From Oscillospiraceae bacterium (GTDB lineage: Bacteria; Bacillota; Clostridia; Oscillospirales; Acutalibacteraceae), in assembly GCA_022508705.1 (NCBI GenBank), contig JAFLUO010000029.1:1-11181 (forward strand): a DNA stretch of 11,181 nt. Direction: 5' to 3'. The notes beneath the pieces are model-generated. The model saw only the letters and a list, made by a program, of their open reading frames with translations, was not told the origin of the DNA and made no database searches. The position numbers and the translations under genes are program-made. Shown here piece by piece: positions 6,001 through 11,181 of this stretch; positions within the stretch are counted from its first letter, which is position 1, and each line of letters begins with the position of its first letter.

Positions 6001-8139
6001 ATGTCAAAACTTGTTATTGTTGAGTCTCCGTCAAAGGCTAAAAGTATACAGAAATATTTAGGCAAGGATTACACGGTAGTGTCATCAAAAGGACACGTAA
6101 GAGATCTTCCTGCCGCAAGACTTTGTGTTGATGTTGAACATGATTTTGCACCTAAATATGCTGTTATTAAAGGCAAGGAAAAGCTCGTTAAAGAGCTGAA
6201 AGCTATGGCGGACGAGTCTGATGCAGTATTTCTTGCCGCTGACCCTGACCGTGAGGGGGAGGCAATCTCCTGGCACCTTGCAACGCTTTTAGGTCTTTCA
6301 ACGGAAGACCGCAACCGTGTTAAGTTTAATGAGATAAATAAAAACTGCGTTACGGCAGGTATAAATAATCCCGAAAAAATCGACCTTGATCTTGTTAACG
6401 CACAGCAGGCAAGAAGAATTCTTGACAGACTTGTGGGCTACACGTTAAGTCCTTTTGTTTCGCAGAAAATACGCAGAGGTCTTTCAGCCGGCCGTGTTCA
6501 GTCGGTGGCTGTAAGGCTTGTTGTTGACCGTGAAAATGAAATCAGAGACTTCGTTCCCGAAGAGTATTGGACTCTTGATGCAAAAATGCTCGCTCCGTCT
6601 TCAAGAAAGGCTTTTAAAGCACAGTTTACCGGTGATGAAACGGGCAAGGTTAAAATTACGAACAAAGAACAGGCAGATTTTTATTTATCAAGACTTGAGG
6701 GTGCAACATTCACAGCATCATCAGTTAAAAAAGGTGTAAGAAACCGCCAGCCTGCTCCGCCATTTACCACATCCACAATGCAGCAGGAGGCTTCAAGAAA
6801 GCTTAATTTCCAGGCAAGGCGTACCATGAAAGTAGCGCAGGAGCTTTACGAAGGCGTTGAAGTTGAGGGCTACGGCTCAATAGGTCTTATTACTTATATG
6901 AGAACTGACTCTCTCCGTATTTCAGAGGAAGCAAGAGCGGCAGGAAATAAATATATTAAAGAAACGTTCGGTGAAAAGTATCTTCCTGCAAAGCCCCGTT
7001 ATTTTAAATCACGCTCCAATGCGCAGGACGGTCACGAGGCAATCCGCCCCACGACTATGGATTTAACTCCCGAAAAGGCAAAAAGCAGCTTAACAGCAGA
7101 GCAATATAAGCTTTATTCGCTTATTTGGAAGCGCTTTATGGCAAGCCTTATGGCGGCATGTGTTCAGGATACCGTTAAAGCGGAAATAAGAGGCGCTAAT
7201 GCGAGCGATGCTGAGAACGGAAAGTATGTTTCATTTTCTGCCAGCGGATATTCCGTAAAGTTTGACGGCTACACCTGCCTTTACGAATTCGGCACGGACG
7301 ATGAAAGTGACGAAGAGGAAGAAGGAAAGCTCCCCGAAATACACGAGGGAGATGCAATAAAAATTAAAGAAATAGGCGGAAATCAGCATTTTACTCAGCC
7401 GCCTGCACGCTATACGGAAGCAAGCCTTATTAAAATGCTTGAAGAAACGGGCGTTGGCAGACCGTCAACTTATGCGACGATAATTTCAACCATTACTGCC
7501 CGTGAATACGTTGTGCGTGAGCAAAAGCTGTTAAAGCCCACAGAGCTTGGTGAAGCAATTACAAAGCTTTTAAAAGAGAAATTTCCGAAAATTGTCAACG
7601 TTAAATTCACCGCAGGTCTTGAAAGCGAGCTTGACCTTGTTGAAAGCGGTGACACGGATTACATTAAAATGCTCCACACCTTCTATGACGAATACAGCGA
7701 AACTCTTTCTAAGGCAAAGGACGATATGAAAGGCGTTAAGGTGGAGCTTCAGGAAGATAAGACAGATGTTGTCTGTGAAAAATGCGGCAGAAATATGGTT
7801 ATCAAAGTAGGCAGATTCGGCAAATTCCTTGCCTGCCCGGGTTACCCCGAATGCAAAAACACAAAGCCGCTCGTTCGTGAAACAACGGCTCAGTGCCCCC
7901 TTTGCGGCGGTAAGGTTATTCAGAAGAAGTCTAAAAAAGGACATACGTTTTTTGGCTGCGGCAATTTCCCCGAGTGCAATTTCATGACTTGGGATAAGCC
8001 CACGGATGAAAAATGCCCGAAATGCGGAAAATCCCTGTTCAAGAGAAAAGGCGGACTTGAGGTTTGTCTCAATGAAGCATGCGGATTTGAGCGAAAGGCA
8101 GAGAGAAAACGCAAGAATAAAGATGGAGAAAATGCATGA
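6001..8139 (+). CDS. topA: DNA topoisomerase I (type IA)
   Basis: TopA relaxes negative supercoils by cutting one strand through a 5'-phosphotyrosine. The 712 residues show the Toprim domain with E8 in VESPSK and the metal-binding D81 and D83 in DPDREGEAISWHL (81-93), conserved LSAGRVQSVAVRL (161-173), and the catalytic tyrosine Y299 in GLITYMRTDS (295-304). ARYTEASLIKMLEE and TGVGRPSTYATII follow at 469-495. An acidic loop (about 432-441) interrupts the core. The tail has three four-cysteine zinc ribbons: C592, C595, C612, C618; C632, C635, C653, C659; and C672, C675, C689, C694. A basic end RKAERKRKNKDG follows. Ribosome binding site GAAGGG (5984-5989) overlaps the dprA stop, 11 bases before ATG. 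Its stop overlaps the trmFO start (ATGA, 8136-8139). The gene appears intact and of normal length. Confidence 0.98.
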   Translation: MSKLVIVESPSKAKSIQKYLGKDYTVVSSKGHVRDLPAARLCVDVEHDFAPKYAVIKGKEKLVKELKAMADESDAVFLAADPDREGEAISWHLATLLGLSTEDRNRVKFNEINKNCVTAGINNPEKIDLDLVNAQQARRILDRLVGYTLSPFVSQKIRRGLSAGRVQSVAVRLVVDRENEIRDFVPEEYWTLDAKMLAPSSRKAFKAQFTGDETGKVKITNKEQADFYLSRLEGATFTASSVKKGVRNRQPAPPFTTSTMQQEASRKLNFQARRTMKVAQELYEGVEVEGYGSIGLITYMRTDSLRISEEARAAGNKYIKETFGEKYLPAKPRYFKSRSNAQDGHEAIRPTTMDLTPEKAKSSLTAEQYKLYSLIWKRFMASLMAACVQDTVKAEIRGANASDAENGKYVSFSASGYSVKFDGYTCLYEFGTDDESDEEEEGKLPEIHEGDAIKIKEIGGNQHFTQPPARYTEASLIKMLEETGVGRPSTYATIISTITAREYVVREQKLLKPTELGEAITKLLKEKFPKIVNVKFTAGLESELDLVESGDTDYIKMLHTFYDEYSETLSKAKDDMKGVKVELQEDKTDVVCEKCGRNMVIKVGRFGKFLACPGYPECKNTKPLVRETTAQCPLCGGKVIQKKSKKGHTFFGCGNFPECNFMTWDKPTDEKCPKCGKSLFKRKGGLEVCLNEACGFERKAERKRKNKDGENA

Positions 8140-9443
8140 AAGCGGCAGTTATCGGCGGCGGACTTGCAGGGGTTGAGTGCGCAAAAGCGTTGTCCCGTAA
8201 CGGAATAACGGTTGATCTTTTTGAAATGAAGCCTAAAAAATATTCCCCTGCGCACAAAATCCCCACACTTGCTGAGCTTGTCTGCTCAAATTCCCTTAAA
8301 GCAGAGAGATTAAATTCGGCGGCAGGTCTTTTAAAAGCGGAAATGGCGTATCTCCACTCAATTTGTGTTGAGACTGCTTACGAATGCAGAACTCCCGCGG
8401 GGGGAGCGTTGGCAGTTGACCGTTATGAATTTTCAAGAATAATTACGGAAAAAATAAAAGCAGATGAAAATATAAATATAATAGAGCAAGAGGTGACGGT
8501 TTTGCCGTCAGGGTATGACGGAATCGTTATTTGCGCAGGACCGTTGGCATCTGAGGGGCTTTCAAAAACAATCCAGTCACTCTGCGGCGACGGATTATCA
8601 TTTTTCGATGCCGCCGCACCTATAATTTCGGCCGATAGTATTGATATGTCAGCGGCGTTTACACAGTCGCGCTATGACCGTGGCGGTGAAGACGATTACA
8701 TAAACTGCCCGTTAAATAAAGAGGAATACGAGGCGTTTTATGAGGCAATAATAAGCGCAGAAAGTGCTGAAATACATTCCTTTGACAAAAGAAAAGATGT
8801 TTATGAAGGTTGCATGCCTATTGAGGTTTTGGCATCCCGCGGGAAAGATACAATGCGCTACGGTCCGCTCAAACCCGTTGGTCTTACAGACCCGAGGACA
8901 GGGCACAGACCGTGGGCAAATCTTCAGCTTCGTAAAGAAAACCGTGACGGCACAATGTACAATCTTGTGGGCTTTCAGACCAACTTAAAATTTTCTGAGC
9001 AAAAGCGTATTTTTTCTATGTTTCCTGCACTTAAAAATGCAGATTTTGTACGTTATGGCGTAATGCACAGAAATACATTTATTGATTCTCCAAGGCTTTT
9101 GTCGGCAGATTTTTCAATGAGAAGTAATCCGCTCCTTTTCTTCGGCGGTCAGATTACGGGCGTTGAAGGGTATATGGAGTCAGCGGCATCGGGAATTTTG
9201 GCAGGGGAAAACCTTGCAAGAAGGCTTTTGGAAAAAGAAACGCTTGTTTTGCCCGAGGACACAATGATAGGAGCTTTGAGCAGATATATTTCAGACGAAA
9301 CAGTTAAGAATTTTCAGCCTATGGGCGCCGCATTCGGTATTGTTCCGCCTCCTACCAGTAAAATACGGGACAAGCAGGAACGCTACACAGTGCTTGCAAA
9401 CAGAGCAATGGAAAGTCTAAGGGCTTATATGGCAGATAAATAA
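8136..9443 (+). CDS. trmFO: Folate-dependent tRNA (uracil-54-C5)-methyltransferase TrmFO
   Basis: TrmFO makes 5-methyluridine at position 54 in the tRNA T loop, using methylenetetrahydrofolate as carbon donor and FAD for reduction, unlike the SAM-dependent TrmA of E. coli. The 435-residue length is typical. An N-terminal FAD-binding motif VIGGGLAGVECA (5-16) is followed by the family stretch LVCSNSLKAE (48-57) with C50, and by VYEGCMPIEVLASRG (222-236) with C226. These correspond to the two functional cysteines known in the B. subtilis enzyme (C53 and C226). Also conserved are GPLKPVGLTDPRTG (243-256), YNLVGFQTNL (275-284) and GGQITGVEGYMESA (337-350). The start ATG lies inside topA's stop (ATGA), so translation is probably coupled. 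The older name gid reflects the same dprA-topA-gid order in Bacillus. Confidence 0.97.
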   Translation: MKAAVIGGGLAGVECAKALSRNGITVDLFEMKPKKYSPAHKIPTLAELVCSNSLKAERLNSAAGLLKAEMAYLHSICVETAYECRTPAGGALAVDRYEFSRIITEKIKADENINIIEQEVTVLPSGYDGIVICAGPLASEGLSKTIQSLCGDGLSFFDAAAPIISADSIDMSAAFTQSRYDRGGEDDYINCPLNKEEYEAFYEAIISAESAEIHSFDKRKDVYEGCMPIEVLASRGKDTMRYGPLKPVGLTDPRTGHRPWANLQLRKENRDGTMYNLVGFQTNLKFSEQKRIFSMFPALKNADFVRYGVMHRNTFIDSPRLLSADFSMRSNPLLFFGGQITGVEGYMESAASGILAGENLARRLLEKETLVLPEDTMIGALSRYISDETVKNFQPMGAAFGIVPPPTSKIRDKQERYTVLANRAMESLRAYMADK

Positions 9444-9467
9444 AAAAATCAGTGTTAAAATATTTAG

Positions 9468-9476
9468 AAAGGGCGG
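9468..9476 (+). promoter_or_regulatory. Ribosome binding site in front of the mini-ORF before rnc
   Basis: AAAGGGCGG is the only good Shine-Dalgarno-like sequence between trmFO and rnc. It is 64 bases or more from the rnc ATG, too far to serve it directly, but its AGGG core (9470-9473) is seven bases before a GTG at 9481. This spacing is the main reason to take the short frame at 9481 seriously. Confidence 0.55.
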
Positions 9477-9477
9477 T

Positions 9478-9507
9478 ACCGTGCATAAAAAGCCGTTTTT
9501 CTGCGGT
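9478..9507 (+). repeat. Imperfect hairpin spanning the mini-ORF start
   Basis: ACC (9478-9480), GCA (9483-9485) and AAAAA (9487-9491) can pair with TTTTT (9496-9500), TGC (9502-9504) and GGT (9505-9507), leaving a GU bulge, one U/C mismatch and a GCCG loop. The GTG start of the mini-ORF lies in and next to the bulge. It lacks a GC-rich stem followed by a T tract, so it is not a standard terminator. Read by eye, not folded by computer. Confidence 0.4.
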
Positions 9508-9543
9508 GCTTTGTGCGACTGCCGTATCGCGTGGCGATTATGA
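9481..9543 (+). CDS. Possible 20-residue leader peptide coupled to rnc
   Basis: A short frame from GTG to TGA encodes MHKKPFFCGALCDCRIAWRL, a basic peptide with cysteines at 8, 12 and 14. It has a well-placed ribosome binding site (AGGG at 9470-9473, seven bases upstream). Its stop TGA (9541-9543) overlaps the rnc ATG (9540-9542) in ATGA, the same arrangement as three other gene junctions in this window. rnc itself has no usable ribosome binding site and has a small hairpin directly before its start, so ribosomes finishing this frame may be what start rnc. I recognise no family; the peptide may matter only because it is translated. At 20 codons, chance is a real alternative. Conservation of the frame and its overlap in relatives would decide. 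Confidence 0.45.
   Translation: MHKKPFFCGALCDCRIAWRL
9526..9538 (+). repeat. Small hairpin abutting the rnc start codon
   Basis: ATCGC (9526-9530) and GCGAT (9534-9538) form a perfect 5-base stem with a GTG loop. It ends one base before the rnc ATG, occupying the place where a ribosome binding site would be expected. Translation of the upstream mini-ORF would open it. The stem is short and could be fortuitous. Confidence 0.4.
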
Positions 9544-10208
9544 CAGAATTTGAAAAGAAAATAGGTTACGAATTTAATAATATAGCGTTGCTTACCAGGG
9601 CGCTTACCCACTCCTCATACGCTCACGAAAAAGGTACGGGGAAAGATAACGAACGCCTTGAATTTTTGGGCGACTCCGTTTTAGGTTTCATTACGGCGGA
9701 ATATCTTTTTGAAAATTTCAAAAATGAACCTGAGGGCGAGCTTACAAAGAAAAGAGCATACGCCGTTTGTGAAAAGACCCTTTTTGAATATGCAAAGGAA
9801 ATAGATTTAGGCGAAGCTATACAGCTCGGTCACGGCGAAGAAATTACAGGGGGCAGAACACGCCCGTCTGTGGTTTCAGATGCCTTTGAGGCGCTTCTTG
9901 CCGCAATTTACCTTGACGGCGGAATCGAATGCGCAAAAAAATTCGTACTTCCGTTTATTGCTGAGGCTACGAAAACAAAGCCCGAATTTAAGGATTACAA
10001 GAGTATGCTTCAAGAGGTTTTACAGCAAAATCCCGATGAAAAGTTTGAATATATTGTTGTAAATGAGTCAGGCCCTGACCATAACAAGAGCTTTGAGGTT
10101 GAAATTCACCTGAACGGCAGTAATGTTATCGGCAGAGGTGTGGGCACAAGCAAAAAGCGTGCTGAGCAAGAAGCGGCAAAATACGCTTTGGAATTGATGG
10201 GATTATGA
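9540..10208 (+). CDS. rnc: Ribonuclease III
   Basis: RNase III cuts double-stranded RNA, including rRNA precursors and structured mRNAs, as a dimer. The 222 residues are a typical length. The endonuclease domain (about 1-147) has the signature NERLEFLGDSVLG (37-49) with E38, E41 and D45, and DAFEALLAAIYLDGG (114-128) with D114 and E117, the metal-binding acidic residues. The C-terminal double-stranded RNA-binding domain (about 150-220) begins DYKSMLQEVLQQ and ends with GTSKKRAEQEAAKYAL (202-217). I chose ATG 9540 because the protein then begins MTEFEKKIGYEF as in homologues; the in-frame GTG at 9513 adds nine residues without a ribosome binding site. It is 96 bases after trmFO, with a possible leader peptide in between. 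Its stop overlaps the next gene's start (ATGA, 10205-10208). Confidence 0.97.
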   Translation: MTEFEKKIGYEFNNIALLTRALTHSSYAHEKGTGKDNERLEFLGDSVLGFITAEYLFENFKNEPEGELTKKRAYAVCEKTLFEYAKEIDLGEAIQLGHGEEITGGRTRPSVVSDAFEALLAAIYLDGGIECAKKFVLPFIAEATKTKPEFKDYKSMLQEVLQQNPDEKFEYIVVNESGPDHNKSFEVEIHLNGSNVIGRGVGTSKKRAEQEAAKYALELMGL

Positions 10209-11181
10209 AGCATGCAAATATAAGCATTTTTGTACCGCATAACGGATGCCCAAATAATTGCAGCTTTTGCAATCAAAAGGCTATAAGCGGACAAAGCAAA
10301 TCCGCAACAGAAAGCGATGTTTTTGATGCGGTAAACGTTGCATTATCACATAATTGTAATCCGAAAAATACTGAAATAGCGTTTTTCGGCGGTAGTTTTA
10401 CGGCGATTGAGAGAGAACAGATGCTGTCTCTTTTAACCGCCGCAAAGTGTTTATTAGACAAGTACGGTTTTTCGGGAATACGAGTGTCCACAAGACCCGA
10501 TTTTATAGATGACGGGGTGCTGTCCCTACTTAAAGATTACGGCGTTACGTCAATAGAGCTGGGTGCGCAGAGTATGTGCAACGATGTTTTATCTCTTAAT
10601 CGCAGAGGACATACAGCAGAAGATGTAAGACGGGCAAGTACGCTTATTAAAGAGTACGGATTTTCATTGGGACTTCAAATGATGACGGGACTATATGGGA
10701 GTGATTTTGAAAAAGATTATTTCACAGCCCGTGAAATCATAAAACTTCACCCCGAAACAGTCAGAATTTACCCCACGGTAGTGCTTAAAAATACATATCT
10801 TGCAGATCTTTTTGAAAAGGGTAAGTATTTACCGCCAAATGCGGAAGAGACTGCTCCCTTTGCCGCCCGTCTTTTAATGGAATTTGAAAAAGAAGGGATA
10901 AAGGTTATAAAATTAGGGCTTCATTCGTCTGAAACGGTTGAAGGCGATATGATAGCTGGAGCTTACCATCCGGCTTTCAGAGAACTCTGCGAGGGGTATA
11001 TTTTCCTTGATAAAATTGAGGAAACACTAAAATCCAAAGATAAGGGAAAGGAATATACGGTATTTGTGTCGAAAAAAAGCCTTTCCAAAGCAAAAGGACT
11101 TAATAAAAGAAATGAAAAAGCATTGAAAAATCAAGGATTTTATTGTAAAATAAAGGGTAAAGAATTTTTAGACGAATTTGA
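10205..11181 (+). CDS. Elp3-like radical SAM protein, cut by the window end
   Basis: The frame is open for 325 codons to the window edge. The iron-sulfur cluster motif CxxxCxxC is at C15, C19 and C22 (NGCPNNCSFCNQ). Other Elp3-type radical SAM elements follow: FFGGSFTAI (60-68) for SAM contact, STRPDFID (95-102), ELGAQS (118-123), RRGHT (133-137), RIYPTVVLKNT (187-197) and AGAYHPAFRELCEG (251-264). The basic region after residue 289 looks like the normal end of the short bacterial version, and no acetyltransferase domain is visible, though one beyond the edge cannot be excluded. The family's eukaryotic and archaeal members modify wobble uridine in tRNA; the substrate of this bacterial subgroup is not known to me. 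The ATG overlaps the rnc stop in ATGA, so expression is probably coupled to rnc. In Clostridia this gene type often lies between rnc and smc. Confidence 0.9.
   Translation, partial: MKHANISIFVPHNGCPNNCSFCNQKAISGQSKSATESDVFDAVNVALSHNCNPKNTEIAFFGGSFTAIEREQMLSLLTAAKCLLDKYGFSGIRVSTRPDFIDDGVLSLLKDYGVTSIELGAQSMCNDVLSLNRRGHTAEDVRRASTLIKEYGFSLGLQMMTGLYGSDFEKDYFTAREIIKLHPETVRIYPTVVLKNTYLADLFEKGKYLPPNAEETAPFAARLLMEFEKEGIKVIKLGLHSSETVEGDMIAGAYHPAFRELCEGYIFLDKIEETLKSKDKGKEYTVFVSKKSLSKAKGLNKRNEKALKNQGFYCKIKGKEFLDEF

Noticed and set aside
7570..7944. Long open frame on the - strand inside topA, and a similar one at 5201-5572 inside dprA
   Set aside because: They lie fully opposite strongly conserved coding sequence, show no recognisable domain, and arise from codon bias of the + strand genes.
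9433..9461. Possible promoter for rnc with extended -10 TAAAAT at 9456-9461
   Set aside because: The -10 and its TG are good, but the -35 position (CAGATA) matches only three of six bases and the predicted start would fall on the ribosome binding site, so I did not annotate it.
9513..9539. Nine-residue N-terminal extension of RNase III from GTG 9513
   Set aside because: No ribosome binding site precedes it, and homologues begin at or near the MTEFEKKIG position.
1..11181. Mobile element, CRISPR, defence or biosynthetic cluster
   Set aside because: No direct-repeat arrays, transposase or integrase motifs, terminal repeats, or clustered unknown genes were found; the gene content is almost all conserved housekeeping.

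Overview
The window is a compact, moderately AT-rich stretch of bacterial chromosome from what looks like a member of the Firmicutes, class Clostridia (possibly Oscillospirales-like; this is inferred from protein style and gene order and was not searched). Every confident gene lies on the + strand. I see no tRNA, rRNA, CRISPR array, insertion sequence, integrase, phage gene or toxin-antitoxin pair, and no gene-free gap over about 300 bases. It is mostly housekeeping sequence with a few unusual regulatory details.

Region 1 (1-2600): a strong extended -10 promoter drives a membrane-embedded M28-family metallopeptidase (TTG start) and, 27 bases later, a lipoprotein I do not recognise.

Region 2 (2600-3990): the infC-rpmI-rplT operon (IF3, L35, L20). 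It has a near-consensus promoter, an L20-type attenuating leader with a clear intrinsic terminator and a competing fold, an AUC start codon for infC, and a terminator after rplT.

Region 3 (3995-9443): a SpoU/TrmH-type RNA 2'-O-methyltransferase, dprA, topA and trmFO in very tight succession. dprA-topA-trmFO is a conserved Firmicutes order (compare smf-topA-gid in Bacillus subtilis).

Region 4 (9444-11181): a possible 20-codon upstream reading frame with its own ribosome binding site, then rnc (RNase III), then an Elp3-like radical SAM protein that runs off the window edge. In many Clostridia such a gene sits between rnc and smc, so smc may follow (inference).

Regions 3 and 4 are joined by four separate 4-base ATGA stop/start overlaps, suggesting termination-reinitiation coupling. 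The shared theme is information processing: initiation, ribosomal proteins, RNA modification, DNA uptake and recombination, supercoiling and RNA cleavage. The best candidates for something undescribed are the coupled mini-ORF and hairpins before rnc, the infC leader with AUC start, and the M28 peptidase whose catalytic domain is interrupted by a membrane hairpin. I found no convincing new multi-gene system.
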